Shown piece after piece: positions 44,593 to 54,097 of a stretch of 55,333 nucleotides of DNA (positions are counted from its first letter, which is position 1; each line of letters begins with the position of its first letter). Below the pieces are notes generated by a model. That model made no database searches. It was given only the letters and a program-made list of their open reading frames with translations, and had not been told where the DNA came from. Source of the DNA: Comamonadaceae bacterium (GTDB lineage: Bacteria; Pseudomonadota; Gammaproteobacteria; Burkholderiales; Burkholderiaceae_C); contig CANFJF010000018.1 in assembly GCA_947447355.1 (NCBI GenBank), positions 1 to 55,333 of the forward strand, written 5' to 3'. Made by a program: the position numbers and the translations under genes.

Positions 44593-45613
44593 CACGCGGA
44601 TCCACCCAGACATAACAAAGGTCACTCACCAGCTTGGTCACCAAGCCAATCAGCGTGAAGAAATAAAGCGTGCCCAATACCACCGGGTAATCGCGCCGAA
44701 TCACACTTTCATAACTCAGCAGGCCCAAGCCATCGAGCGAAAAAAGCGTTTCAATCAGCAGCGAACCGGTGAAAAAAGCCCCCACAAAGGCCGCCGGAAA
44801 GCCAGTGATGATCGGAATCAGCGCATTTCGAAAAACGTGTTTGTAAAGTACTTGCCGCTCGGCCAGACCTTTGGCTCGCGCCGTGATGACATATTGCTTG
44901 CGGATCTCTTCTAGAAAAGCGTTTTTGGTCAAAATGGCGGTGACTGCGAAGCTGCCCAAGACCATCGCTGTGACAGGCAATGCAATGTGCCACAGATAGT
45001 CCACCACGCGAGCAACCCAAGTCATCTCGTCCCAGTTGCTGGAGGTCAAACCACGCAGTGGAAACCACTGCAGTTGACCACCAAAAACCACCAGTAAAAC
45101 GACGCCCAGCACGAAGCCAGGAATCGCATAACCAACGAGCACCAGCAAGGTCGTGATGAGGTCAAACCTTGACCCCGCACGAACCGCCTTGGCAACACCC
45201 AGCGGCACAGCCACCAGATAGCTGATGAGGAAGGTCCACAAACCAAGGCTGATGGAGACCGGCAGCTTTTCAATGATCAGCTGAGACACGTCTTTGTTCT
45301 GAAAAAAACTCTTCCCCAAGTCAAAACGAGCGAACTGACCGAGCATTTGAAAGAAGCGTTTATGGGCTGGCTTGTCAAAGCCATACAACGCTTTGATCTG
45401 CTCAATGCGCTTCGGGTCAACGCCCTGCGCACCCCGATAACTGAAGCCGCCGCCTTCGGCACCGCCGCCACTGCTCGCACCCGCTTTGGCTTCGGCCAGA
45501 TACTGCTCGACTGGACCACCGGGCACAAACTGCACCACGGCGAAGGTGATGATCAAAACACCGAGCAAGGTCGGCACCATGAGAAGCAAGCGTTTAAATA
45601 TGTAAGCCAGCAT
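44579..45613 (-). CDS. yejB: Peptide ABC transporter permease, YejB
   Basis: 344 residues. [20 protein letters not shown] is the first membrane helix, FVPGGPVEQYLAE the conserved DppB-type motif, and ITARAKGLAERQVLYKHVFRNALIPI the EAA coupling loop. The start is ATG 45613, overlapping the yejA stop as TGATG, with GGTGG upstream. A Gly/Ser/Ala-rich insertion (GASSGGGAEGGG) follows the first periplasmic segment, as in other YejB proteins. Confidence 0.95.
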   Translation of the reverse strand: MLAYIFKRLLLMVPTLLGVLIITFAVVQFVPGGPVEQYLAEAKAGASSGGGAEGGGFSYRGAQGVDPKRIEQIKALYGFDKPAHKRFFQMLGQFARFDLGKSFFQNKDVSQLIIEKLPVSISLGLWTFLISYLVAVPLGVAKAVRAGSRFDLITTLLVLVGYAIPGFVLGVVLLVVFGGQLQWFPLRGLTSSNWDEMTWVARVVDYLWHIALPVTAMVLGSFAVTAILTKNAFLEEIRKQYVITARAKGLAERQVLYKHVFRNALIPIITGFPAAFVGAFFTGSLLIETLFSLDGLGLLSYESVIRRDYPVVLGTLYFFTLIGLVTKLVSDLCYVWVDPRVKFE

Positions 45614-47430
45614 CAGCGCGCCCACCAAGTAAAAACCGCCCAGCCTTCGCCAGTCGAGTAATCGGGGGTCAGCGCGGGACGAGCCAAACGCCGGTCATTG
45701 AAAGCCATGCGGTGCGTCGATGCCGTCCACTGCGGAATAAGGTAATGACTGTGGCTGATGACGCGGTCTAGCGCACGGCAAGCGGGCAGCAATTCAGCCT
45801 TGGTTTTAGCGCTGGTCATGCGCGCAATGATCGCATCAACCGGGGGACTACTGACACCGGCCATGTTCCCTGAATCTTCAGTGACAGCGGCTTGGCTGCC
45901 GAACATGTTGGCGTACTCTTGCCCCGGGTTGTGGGTACCACCGTAGGCCAGCGACACGATGTCGAACTCGAACTTGCTGAGCCGCTGTTGATACAGCGCG
46001 AAATCGACAGTCCTGTAGTTGAGCTGGACACCGAGTTTTTCAAGGTTACGCGCCCAAGGTGCGACCACCCTTGCGCCGCCTTCGTTGCTGTCGAGGTATT
46101 CGACCACCATCGCTTCGCCACTGCTGTTGCGCAACACACCGGCTTGGATATTCCAACCAGCTTCAGCCAAAAGGTCACGAGCGCGACGCAGGTTATCTCG
46201 CAAAGTGCGGTCCCTATCCGTACGCGGTGGTGCAAACATCGGGCCCAGTACGGCCGCAGGAATCTGCTGACGCCATGGCGACAAAATGGCCAACTCTTGC
46301 GTGCTGGGTAGGTCGGTCGCTTGGCAATCTGTGTTGCCAAACAAACCGACTACCCGCTGATACGCGTTGTAAAACATCTGCCGGTTCATCCATTCGTAAT
46401 CAATCGCCAGGCCCAAGGCTTCGCGGACCCGGACATCTTTAAACTTGTCACGCCGAACATTGATGACATAGCTTTGAAAACCGGAAGGCAAACGGTGCTT
46501 GAACTCACCCTTCACCAGTTCGCCAGAGTCAAAGCGTTTGCCGTTGACGCGGCGTGCCCAGTCCCCCGCTGAAAAGAAGCGCATGAGGTCAAACTCACCG
46601 GCCTTGAGGGCTTCCAGTTTCGCCGTGTTGTCTTTGTAAATTTTGACGGTGATGCGGTCAAAGTTGACCATGCCACGGCGCACATTCAGGTCTTTGGCCC
46701 AGTAGTTCGAGTCACGCACATAGGTGATGTCTTTGCCAAAGCGCACCGGCCCAATTTGGTAGGGGCCACTGCCGATGGGAATGTCCATCACGACAGCGTC
46801 AAAGCGTTTTGGCTGGCCACGTTCCACACCCCAACTGCGACTGAAAACCGGCAGGCCGCCAACCGTCAGTGGGAGTTCCCGGTTTGGTTTTTTGAAGCGG
46901 TAGCGCAAGCGGCGTTCGCTCAACACGTCCAGGCCGGCCACGTCCTCCAGCAGCGACTTGTAAGCCGGCGAGGTGTAAGGGCCCATGAGCACGTCAAAAC
47001 TGTGCTTCACGTCGGCGGCCAGCACCGGCTCGCCATTGTGAAATCGGGCTTCTCGGCGCAGTGTGAAGGTGGCACTCAAACCATCCGGCGCAACGGTCAC
47101 GTCTTCAGCCAACAAACCGTAACCGGCCGCGGTTTCGTCCAGTGAACCGGCCAGTAAGCTGTCAAACATCAGGTCGGCCAAGTAGGCTGGGGCACTGCCC
47201 TTGATGGTGAAGGGGTTGTATTTGTCAAAGGTAGAAGTACGCAGATTGCTCACCAAACGCAGCTCGCCGCCCTTGGGCGCGGCCGGATTGACATAGTCAA
47301 AATGGCTGAAACTAGCGGAGTATTTGAGATCTCCCCAAAGGGCGTAGCCATAGCCTGACCAAGCTGGCGCACTGACGCCAAGGCCCAAAGCCACACACAG
47401 AAAAACAGCAAAAACACGCAAAATCCGCAT
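45613..47430 (-). CDS. yejA: Peptide ABC transporter periplasmic binding protein, YejA
   Basis: 605 residues. A signal peptide ([19 protein letters not shown] to about SAPAWS) precedes a family 5 solute-binding protein: [47 protein letters not shown], and [27 protein letters not shown]. This is the YejA subgroup. It collects peptides in the periplasm for the YejBEF permease. It is the first gene of the operon and divergent from fabI across a 77-base gap. Confidence 0.95.
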   Translation of the reverse strand: MRILRVFAVFLCVALGLGVSAPAWSGYGYALWGDLKYSASFSHFDYVNPAAPKGGELRLVSNLRTSTFDKYNPFTIKGSAPAYLADLMFDSLLAGSLDETAAGYGLLAEDVTVAPDGLSATFTLRREARFHNGEPVLAADVKHSFDVLMGPYTSPAYKSLLEDVAGLDVLSERRLRYRFKKPNRELPLTVGGLPVFSRSWGVERGQPKRFDAVVMDIPIGSGPYQIGPVRFGKDITYVRDSNYWAKDLNVRRGMVNFDRITVKIYKDNTAKLEALKAGEFDLMRFFSAGDWARRVNGKRFDSGELVKGEFKHRLPSGFQSYVINVRRDKFKDVRVREALGLAIDYEWMNRQMFYNAYQRVVGLFGNTDCQATDLPSTQELAILSPWRQQIPAAVLGPMFAPPRTDRDRTLRDNLRRARDLLAEAGWNIQAGVLRNSSGEAMVVEYLDSNEGGARVVAPWARNLEKLGVQLNYRTVDFALYQQRLSKFEFDIVSLAYGGTHNPGQEYANMFGSQAAVTEDSGNMAGVSSPPVDAIIARMTSAKTKAELLPACRALDRVISHSHYLIPQWTASTHRMAFNDRRLARPALTPDYSTGEGWAVFTWWAR

Positions 47431-47507
47431 GCGACAATTCTGCCTTAACTATCCATCCCGTTCTAGGCGAGCAGCGACGGTTAACAAACTTTGATAGGAA
47501 TAAGAAC

Positions 47508-48305
47508 ATGGGATTTCTGACTGGCAAAAAACTGCTGATCACCGGCGTACTGTCAAACCGCTCGATTGCTTACGGCATCGCCAAGGCCTGCCACGCGCAG
47601 GGTGCCGAGCTGGCGTTCAGCTATGTCGGTGAGCGTTTCAAAGGCCGCATCACCGAATTTGCAGCTGACTTCAATTCCACCCTAATCTTCGATTGCGACG
47701 TTGGCGACGACGCGCAAATCAACCAGTTGTTCACCGACTTGTCTGCCCACTGGCCGACCTTTGACGGCTTTGTTCATTCGATTGGCTACGCCCCACGCGA
47801 ATCGATTGCCGGTGACTTTCTGGAAGGTTTGTCGCGCGAAGGCTTCAAGGTTGCGCACGACATCAGCGCCTACAGCTTTCCGGCCATGGCCAAAGCCGCC
47901 CTGCCCTACCTGAACAAAAAATCGGCCTTGCTGACGCTGACGTATCTGGGTGCGCTGCGGGTGCTGCCGAACTACAACACGATGGGCTTGGCCAAGGCCA
48001 GCCTAGAGGCCTCGGTGCGCTACATGGCCGAGTCCATGGGCCCCAAGGGCATGCGCGTCAACGGCATCAGCGCCGGACCGATCAAGACGCTGGCGGCCAG
48101 CGGCATTGCCGGTTTCAGCAAAATTTTGGGCGCAGTGGCTGCGGCCTCGCCGATTCGCCGTAACGTGACGATTGACGAAGTCGGCAACGTTGCGGCCTTC
48201 CTGATGAGCGATTTAGCCAGTGGCGTGACCGCTGAAATCACTTACGTTGATGGCGGTTTCAGCCATGTTGTCGGCGGCATCGTAGAACCGGCCGAAGCCA
48301 GCTGA
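47508..48305 (+). CDS. fabI: Enoyl-ACP reductase (NADH), FabI
   Basis: 265 residues. [15 protein letters not shown] is the FabI-type nucleotide-binding motif. Catalytic Tyr146, Tyr156 and Lys163 fall at the same numbers as in E. coli FabI ([19 protein letters not shown]). [10 protein letters not shown] is the substrate-binding loop. It performs the last reduction in each cycle of fatty-acid elongation. ATG 47508 follows TAGGAATAAGAAC. The ligase gene starts 6 bases after its stop, so the two are probably cotranscribed. Confidence 0.97.
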   Translation: MGFLTGKKLLITGVLSNRSIAYGIAKACHAQGAELAFSYVGERFKGRITEFAADFNSTLIFDCDVGDDAQINQLFTDLSAHWPTFDGFVHSIGYAPRESIAGDFLEGLSREGFKVAHDISAYSFPAMAKAALPYLNKKSALLTLTYLGALRVLPNYNTMGLAKASLEASVRYMAESMGPKGMRVNGISAGPIKTLAASGIAGFSKILGAVAAASPIRRNVTIDEVGNVAAFLMSDLASGVTAEITYVDGGFSHVVGGIVEPAEAS

Positions 48306-48311
48306 CCGTGC

Positions 48312-49247
48312 ATGCATAAGCCTCTCGCCGCCATCGCTCGCCTTGTCAAGGCGGGTGTGGCTTGGCTGAAGTTGATTCCACTCGGGCTGGCTTTAGCCCT
48401 CCTGCTATCGCCGTCTTTGCCACTTTCTGCGGCCGAGAACAATCCGCCGTTGATGCTGGCCAAGGTGTATCACCCGGGCATTGACCTGCAAGACTATTGG
48501 GTCAGCGAAAAGTACGATGGCATGCGCGGCTACTGGGATGGCCAAAAACTCCTGACACGCGGCGGTGAACCCATCTTTGCACCCGTGTGGTTTACCGCAG
48601 GTTGGCCGGATGAGGCCATGGACGGTGAACTCTGGGCGGGTCGTGGGCAATTTCAGTTAGCGGTTTCAACCGTGCGCAAAATCACGCCAGACGACGATGC
48701 CTGGCGCGGCATTCGCTTCATGGTCTTTGATTTACCAGCCCATAGGGGTACGTTCACGCAGCGCATACCGGCGCTCAACAGTCTTGTACAAAAGATCAAC
48801 CAGCCATGGGTGCAGGCCGTTCCTCAATGGAAAGTCGTCAGCCATCTGGCACTGAGCAAAATGCTGACCCAGCACGTGAAGGCCAAAGGCGAAGGCCTGA
48901 TGCTGCACCGTGGTGCTTCGCTTTATTCAGGAGGCCGCAGCGACGACTTGCTGAAAGTTAAAACCCACGAGGACGCCGAAGCGCGGGTGGTTGAACACCT
49001 GCCCGGAAAAGGCAAATATACCGGCGCGCTAGGGGCCTTGCTGGTAGAGATGCCTGCGCTGCCGGGGCAGAAACCCATCCGCTTCAAAATCGGCACCGGC
49101 CTGAGCGACGCAGAACGCAAAGCCCCGCCACCTATTGGCGCAACGGTGACCTACCGTTACAGGGGCTTCAACGACAGCGGCATTCCACGTTTTGCCAGCT
49201 TCATGCGCATTCGCACTGACGCAGAAGCCGACACCCCCACGAAATAA
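48312..49247 (+). CDS. ligE: ATP-dependent DNA ligase, Lig E type, with signal peptide
   Basis: 311 residues. An N-terminal hydrophobic segment (LIPLGLALALLLSPSLPLSA) ending near AENN looks like a signal peptide. The nucleotidyltransferase motif I is EKYDGMRGYW with adenylated Lys about 67. Motif III-like FMVFDLP, motif IV EGLMLHRG and motif V LLKVK follow. A short OB domain comes last (RFKIGTGLSDAER). There is no DNA-binding domain, as in minimal Lig E enzymes, which act in the periplasm and may relate to DNA uptake or biofilm DNA. It follows fabI by 6 bases. Confidence 0.9.
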   Translation: MHKPLAAIARLVKAGVAWLKLIPLGLALALLLSPSLPLSAAENNPPLMLAKVYHPGIDLQDYWVSEKYDGMRGYWDGQKLLTRGGEPIFAPVWFTAGWPDEAMDGELWAGRGQFQLAVSTVRKITPDDDAWRGIRFMVFDLPAHRGTFTQRIPALNSLVQKINQPWVQAVPQWKVVSHLALSKMLTQHVKAKGEGLMLHRGASLYSGGRSDDLLKVKTHEDAEARVVEHLPGKGKYTGALGALLVEMPALPGQKPIRFKIGTGLSDAERKAPPPIGATVTYRYRGFNDSGIPRFASFMRIRTDAEADTPTK

Positions 49248-49248
49248 A

Positions 49249-51537
49249 TCAGCGCTTCACGCAGTCCGCGTAATATCGCTTCTTGCCTTTGGCGTCTTCT
49301 TGCTCAACCAAACCGTGAATGTCAGTTTCAAAGCCTGGGCACTGGCTGTTGAACTCACGCGCAAACTTCAGGTAATCAACAATCTTTTTGTTGAACACTT
49401 CACCCGGAATCAACAACGGAATACCAGGCGGATATGGCGTCACCAGCCCGACCGTGATGCGGCCTTCTAAGTGATCGATCTCCACCCGCTCGGTCGTGCG
49501 GTGCGCAATGTGCGCATACGCATCGCTCGGCTTCATGGCCGGCGTCAGGTCGCTCAGGTAAACCTCGGTGGTCAAACGCGCGATGTCGTACTTGGCGTAC
49601 TGCGCGTGAATGTGCTGACACAAATCAGTCAGGCCCATGCGTTCGTACTTCGGGTACTTCTGACAAAACTCAGGCAAGACGCGCCACATCGGTTGATTCT
49701 TGTCGTAGTCATCCTTGAACTGCTGCAGCGCTGTCAGCAGCGTGTTCCAGCGGCCTTTGGTGATGCCGATGGTGAACATGATGAAGAAGCTGTAAAGACC
49801 CGTTTTTTCAACGATCACGCCATGTTCTGCCAAAAACTTGGTGACGATGCTGGCTGGAATACCGGTCTTGGCGAACTTGCCATTCAGGTCCATGCCGGGC
49901 GTGACGATGGTCGACTTGATCGGGTCCAACATGTTGAAGCCGGTTGCCATCTGGCCAAAGCCGTGCCAGTTGTTGGCACCGTTTTTAGCCGTCTTGGCAC
50001 TGCGTGACTCGCCTTTGATGATCCAGTCCTTGGCCTCACCAATGCCTTCTTCCACCAGCTTGTCCGGGCCCCATACTTTGAACCACCAGTCTGTACCGTA
50101 TTCTTCGTCAATCTTGCGCATGGCACGGCGAAAGTCCAGCGCCTCGGCAATGCTTTCTTCAACCAAAGCGGTTCCGCCGGGCGGTTCCATCATGGCTGCG
50201 GCTACGTCGCAACTGGCGATGATGCTGTATTGCGGCGAGGTCGAAGTGTGCATCAGGTAAGCCTCATTGAAGAGGTGCCTGTCGAGCTTGGTCTTTTGGG
50301 AGTCCTGCACCAACACGTGGCTGGCCTGGCTGATACCGGCCAGCAGTTTGTGAATCGACTGCGTTGAATACACCACCGCCTCTTTCGGGCGAATGCGATT
50401 TTTCCCCATGGCGTGGTAAGTGCCATAAAAGGGATGGAAAGCCGCATGCGGTAACCACGCTTCGTCAAAATGCAAGTTGTCGATATAGCCGTCCAGCATG
50501 CCCTTGATGGTCTCTGTGTTGTACAAAACGCCGTCATAAGTTGATTGCGTCAGCGTCAACACGCGCGGCTTGACTTTGCTCGCGTCAACGCCTTTGAGCA
50601 GCGGATTCACCGCAATCTTGGCACGAATCGCATCGGGCTCAAATTCGCTTTGCGGAATCGGGCCGATGATGCCGAAGTGATTTCGCGTTGGCTTCAAAAA
50701 CACCGGGATCGCGCCAGTCATGATGATGGCGTGCAGGATGGACTTGTGGCAGTTGCGGTCGACCACGACCACGTCGCCCGGCGCCACCGTGTGATGCCAA
50801 ACAATCTTGTTGCTGGTGGAGGTGCCGTTGGTCACAAAAAAGCAGTGATCAGCGTTGAAAATGCGCGCCGCATTGCGCTCGCTGGCGCCGATCGCCCCAT
50901 CATGGTCTAGCAACTGACCGAGCTCTTCAACCGCGTTGCAAACGTCGGCGCGCAACATGTTTTCACCGAAAAACTGGTGGAACATCTGCCCCACCGGGCT
51001 CTTCAAAAATGCCACGCCACCCGAGTGACCCGGGCAATGCCACGAATATGAACCGTCTTCTGCATAGTCGAGCAAAGCCTTGAAGAAGGGCGGCTGCACA
51101 CCCTCTAAATAGCTCTTGGCCTCACGAATGATGTGGCGCGCCACAAACTCAGGCGTGTCTTCAAACATGTGAATGAAGCCGTGAAGTTCGCGCAAGATGT
51201 CGTTCGGAATATGACGCGAGGTTTTGGTCTCGCCATACACATAGATCGGCACATCCAAATTTTTGCGGCGCACTTCAGCGATGAAGTGTCGCAAGTTAAG
51301 CACTGCCGGATCAAGATCGGGCCCGGGCGTGAACTCTTCGTCGTCAATTGACAAAATAAAAGCGCTGGCGCGGCTTTGCTGCTGCGCAAACTGCGACAAG
51401 TCACCATAACTTGTGACCCCCAAAACTTCAAAGCCTTCGGTTTCAATGGCTTGCGCCAGTGCGCGAATCCCCAGACCAGAGGTATTTTCAGAGCGGAAGT
51501 CTTCGTCAATGATGACGATGGGGAAGCGAAATTTCAT
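49249..51537 (-). CDS. Orn/Lys/Arg decarboxylase, PLP-dependent (class III)
   Basis: 762 residues. The N-terminal wing domain resembles a response-regulator receiver (FRFPIVIIDEDF to LSIDDEEF). The PLP core follows (SWHCPGHSGGVAFLKSP; HFDEAWLPHAAFHPFYG; STQSIHKLLAGISQASH with the PLP Lys about 395), then a C-terminal domain (GLVTPYPPGIPLLIPGE). It decarboxylates a basic amino acid to a polyamine or diamine, for acid resistance or polyamine supply. Whether arginine, lysine or ornithine is used cannot be read. ATG 51537 is chosen; a TTG at 51594 is less likely. Confidence 0.93.
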   Translation of the reverse strand: MKFRFPIVIIDEDFRSENTSGLGIRALAQAIETEGFEVLGVTSYGDLSQFAQQQSRASAFILSIDDEEFTPGPDLDPAVLNLRHFIAEVRRKNLDVPIYVYGETKTSRHIPNDILRELHGFIHMFEDTPEFVARHIIREAKSYLEGVQPPFFKALLDYAEDGSYSWHCPGHSGGVAFLKSPVGQMFHQFFGENMLRADVCNAVEELGQLLDHDGAIGASERNAARIFNADHCFFVTNGTSTSNKIVWHHTVAPGDVVVVDRNCHKSILHAIIMTGAIPVFLKPTRNHFGIIGPIPQSEFEPDAIRAKIAVNPLLKGVDASKVKPRVLTLTQSTYDGVLYNTETIKGMLDGYIDNLHFDEAWLPHAAFHPFYGTYHAMGKNRIRPKEAVVYSTQSIHKLLAGISQASHVLVQDSQKTKLDRHLFNEAYLMHTSTSPQYSIIASCDVAAAMMEPPGGTALVEESIAEALDFRRAMRKIDEEYGTDWWFKVWGPDKLVEEGIGEAKDWIIKGESRSAKTAKNGANNWHGFGQMATGFNMLDPIKSTIVTPGMDLNGKFAKTGIPASIVTKFLAEHGVIVEKTGLYSFFIMFTIGITKGRWNTLLTALQQFKDDYDKNQPMWRVLPEFCQKYPKYERMGLTDLCQHIHAQYAKYDIARLTTEVYLSDLTPAMKPSDAYAHIAHRTTERVEIDHLEGRITVGLVTPYPPGIPLLIPGEVFNKKIVDYLKFAREFNSQCPGFETDIHGLVEQEDAKGKKRYYADCVKR

Positions 51538-51676
51538 GGTGTGCGCGGGGCTGTAAGCCTGATTCGGGAATTGCAGTAACGGGTAAAAGGGCAAAGTGTA
51601 CGGAATTAATGCCCTGCCCTTTCGCCCATCTTCTCTTTTGCTTCAAAATAAGACTCAACTTAACAGGAGATAAGCC

Positions 51677-52111
51677 ATGACAGAAGCAACCATTTGGTGG
51701 CTACTTGCGGGCGGTGCAGTGGTCGCGGAACTGCTCACGGGTACTTTTTTCCTGCTCATGATCAGTATCGCGCTGGTCGCCGGTGCTTTAGCCGCCCATG
51801 CAGGTGCCGACGCTATTGTTCAATTGGTGCTCGCTTCAGTCCTTGGTGGCGGCTCAGTGGTGGCCTGCTACTTCGTCAAAAAAAGCCGCAAAGCGGCACT
51901 TCCTGAAGACAGCAACCAGTCCTTCAACCTCGACATTGGTGAAACCGTGATGGTCGACGGTTGGAACCCTGACGGTACGGCAAATGTCCGGTATCGCGGC
52001 GCCAATTGGACGGTTATTCGTCGCCCCGGCGAAGCAGCGGCCATCGGCGCTCATCGGGTTGCAGAGGTCATCGGTACGCGTTTACGCGTCGAAAAGATCC
52101 CTTCAAACTGA
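51677..52111 (+). CDS. NfeD-family membrane protein
   Basis: 144 residues. Two or three N-terminal membrane helices (AGGAVVAELLTGTFFLLMIS; AAHAGADAIVQLVLASVLGG) are followed by a soluble OB-fold domain (about 75-140) with GETVMVDGWNPDGTANVRYRG-like sequence (GETVMVDGW, ANVRYRGANWTV). CAGGAGATAAGCC precedes ATG 51677. NfeD proteins pair with SPFH/stomatin proteins, and one follows here by 77 bases, so they probably form a membrane microdomain complex. Confidence 0.92.
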   Translation: MTEATIWWLLAGGAVVAELLTGTFFLLMISIALVAGALAAHAGADAIVQLVLASVLGGGSVVACYFVKKSRKAALPEDSNQSFNLDIGETVMVDGWNPDGTANVRYRGANWTVIRRPGEAAAIGAHRVAEVIGTRLRVEKIPSN

Positions 52112-52188
52112 TATATGTTGAACTTAGATGTAATTTGAGTATCAGACAAACCCATTTCACCTCGCTATAGAACACACAGAAAGACTCC

Positions 52189-53115
52189 ATGGAAATTGCA
52201 ATTGTCATCTTGGTCATCGCCCTGATATTCATCACCCGATCCATCAAAGTGGTGCCCCAGCAGAATTCTTGGGTCGTTGAACGGCTCGGTAAATTCCAGC
52301 AAGCCCTCACCCCCGGGTTGAACTTTCTGGTGCCCTTCATTGACCGCGTGGCTTACAAGCACAGCCTGAAAGAAATTCCGCTGGATGTGCCTAGCCAGAT
52401 TTGCATCACTAAAGACAATACGCAACTTCAAGTTGACGGGATTTTGTACTTTCAAGTGACTGATCCGATCCGTGCCAGCTATGGCTCGTCCAACTACATC
52501 ATGGCTGTCACCCAACTGGCACAGACCTCGCTGCGCAGCGTCATCGGCAAGTTGGAACTGGACAAGACTTTTGAAGAACGCAACATCATCAATGCTCAAA
52601 TTGTTGCCGCCATTGATGAAGCCGCTTTGAACTGGGGCGTGAAGGTTCTGCGCTACGAAATCAAGGACTTGACGCCACCGAAAGAAATCTTGCTGGCCAT
52701 GCAGTCGCAAATCACTGCTGAGCGTGAAAAGCGCGCCCTGATCGCTGCCTCTGAAGGTCGTCGCCAAGAGCAAATCAACATCGCTACCGGCGAACGCGAA
52801 GCCTTCATTGCCCGCTCCGAAGGCGCAAAACTCGCCGCCATTAATAATGCACAAGGCGAAGCCGGTGCTATTACCGCCGTCGCGGATGCCACTGCGCTAG
52901 CCATTGAGCGCGTCGCCGCTGCCATTCGCCAGCCAGGCGGCGAAATGGCGGTGCAACTGAAGGTCGCTGAAAAAGCGGTTGAGGCCTACGCCAAAGTCGC
53001 CAGCCAAGCCAAAACTACGCTGATTGTCCCAAGCAATATGACTGAAGTGTCCAGCCTCATCACCTCCGCCATGACCGTGCTGCAAGTTAACAAGGCCCCG
53101 ACCCTCACACCATGA
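52189..53115 (+). CDS. SPFH/stomatin-family membrane protein (paraslipin, QmcA-like)
   Basis: 308 residues. One N-terminal membrane helix (IAIVILVIALIFITRSI) leads into the SPFH domain (VVPQQNSWVVERLGKFQ; PGLNFLVPFIDRVAYKHSLKE) and a coiled coil rich in Glu/Arg/Ala (AEREKRALIAASEGRRQEQI). It sits in the inner membrane and likely forms large ring-like assemblies with the NfeD partner encoded upstream. In relatives it regulates FtsH-type proteolysis. It overlaps the DUF2237 gene by 4 bases. Confidence 0.94.
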   Translation: MEIAIVILVIALIFITRSIKVVPQQNSWVVERLGKFQQALTPGLNFLVPFIDRVAYKHSLKEIPLDVPSQICITKDNTQLQVDGILYFQVTDPIRASYGSSNYIMAVTQLAQTSLRSVIGKLELDKTFEERNIINAQIVAAIDEAALNWGVKVLRYEIKDLTPPKEILLAMQSQITAEREKRALIAASEGRRQEQINIATGEREAFIARSEGAKLAAINNAQGEAGAITAVADATALAIERVAAAIRQPGGEMAVQLKVAEKAVEAYAKVASQAKTTLIVPSNMTEVSSLITSAMTVLQVNKAPTLTP

Positions 53116-53486
53116 TTACCCTGAACGTGTTGGGTACGCCGTTGGTGCCCTGCTCTTACGATCCTTTGACTGGCTATTTCCGAGATGGCTGCTGCGAGAC
53201 CGATGAAACAGATGCAGGTTCACACCTCGTCTGCGCTCGAATGACACAAGCCTTTCTGGATTTTTCAGTCACACGTGGCAACGACTTGGTGACACCCAAG
53301 CCGCAGTGGCGCTTTGCTGGCCTAAAAGCCGGCGACCGTTGGTGCCTCTGCATCAACCGTTGGAAAGAAGCCTTGGCTGCTGGCGTTGCGCCGCCGGTCA
53401 TCTTGGAATGCACGCATGCCTACGCCACCAAGGTGGTGAGCCTGCAAGAGCTTGAAAGCCACGCCTTTCGAGGTGAACTTCAATAG
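53112..53486 (+). CDS. DUF2237 family protein
   Basis: 124 residues. Conserved segments of DUF2237 are present: NVLGTPLVPCSYDPLTGYFRDG at the start, HLVCARMTQAFLDFS, GNDLVTP, GLKAGDRWCLCINRWKEA, and APPVILECTH near the end, with several conserved Cys residues. The molecular function is unknown. ATG 53112 overlaps the SPFH stop (ATGA), so translation is coupled to the membrane protein. Confidence 0.9.
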   Translation: MITLNVLGTPLVPCSYDPLTGYFRDGCCETDETDAGSHLVCARMTQAFLDFSVTRGNDLVTPKPQWRFAGLKAGDRWCLCINRWKEALAAGVAPPVILECTHAYATKVVSLQELESHAFRGELQ

Positions 53487-53514
53487 TTGGGTTCGGGGCC
53501 ATCAACATTCATCT

Positions 53515-53539
53515 GCAGTGGCTATTCCACTGCTAGAAT
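53515..53539 (+). promoter_or_regulatory. tRNA-Ser promoter with extended -10 and adjoining dyad
   Basis: TGCTAGAAT at 53531-53539 is an extended -10 (TGn plus TAGAAT), about 12 bases before the tRNA. No good -35 is present. Instead GCAGTGG-CTATT-CCACTGC (53515-53533), a perfect 7-bp dyad, sits directly against the -10. Confidence 0.55.
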
Positions 53540-53551
53540 GTGAGGCTTCGC

Positions 53552-53641
53552 GGAAGGGTGGATGAGCGGTTTAAGTCATACGCCTGGAAAGCGTACGTGG
53601 GGTTATACCCACCGCGGGTTCGAATCCCGCCTCTTCCGCCA
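53552..53641 (+). tRNA. tRNA-Ser, anticodon GGA
   Basis: 90 bases including an encoded CCA. The acceptor stem GGAAGGG pairs with CTCTTCC, the anticodon loop is CTGGAAA with anticodon GGA, there is a long variable arm (GTGGGGTTATACCCAC), and the T arm is GCGGGTTCGAATCCCGC. The long variable arm and GGA anticodon identify serine (UCC/UCU codons). The DNA after it is unlike the housekeeping DNA before it. Confidence 0.97.
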
Positions 53642-53651
53642 GTGTATTAAG

Positions 53652-53686
53652 ACCCTTGTAAGTCATTGATTTACAAGGGTTTTTTA
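53652..53686 (+). terminator. Rho-independent terminator after tRNA-Ser
   Basis: ACCCTTGTAA (53652-53661), a 9-base loop and TTACAAGGGT (53671-53680) form a perfect 10-bp stem followed by a run of six Ts. It lies 10 bases past the tRNA CCA end. Confidence 0.93.
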
Positions 53687-54097
53687 CTTTCAAGGTTTTG
53701 AGTTTCACCATTTTGTATTCACCCCGTCCTAAGCTGCGCCACAGTGACACTCAAAGTGACATCGAAGGTAGACCCCGTGCTGGGCATTCTCAAACAGCCA
53801 TTTCTGGCGAATTAATTCAAAACCACCCCCTGCACGCCTGCCGCGCTGGTGTCATGCCCCGTCTTTAGACTGAAGCTGTCGATCGTGGGGTGAGGTATAG
53901 AGCATCTGCGGACCTTACAGATTGGTAAGTTTTGCACTTCACATTTAAATCCGCCCTTTCTTTCTCTGGCAAAGGTGGCATCACTTCGTACTTTTTTATG
54001 CCAAAATTACGCGGGCAAAACTGAGCCAATTCTCCTAGGTTCGATCAGTTGCAGTGTGGATCGGATGATGCTCCTCGTCGTAAAAAGGTTAATATTA
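53687..54097. other. Intergenic region with no recognised gene; possible mobile-element remnant
   Basis: About 410 bases after the tRNA terminator. 53740-53765 holds two AGTGACA direct copies. A minus-strand frame from about 53835 to 53735 gives about 30 open codons (GGFELIRQKWLFENAQHG and on), which I do not recognise. AT content rises from about 53920. No integrase, terminal repeats or duplicated tRNA 3' end is visible in the window. Confidence 0.35.
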
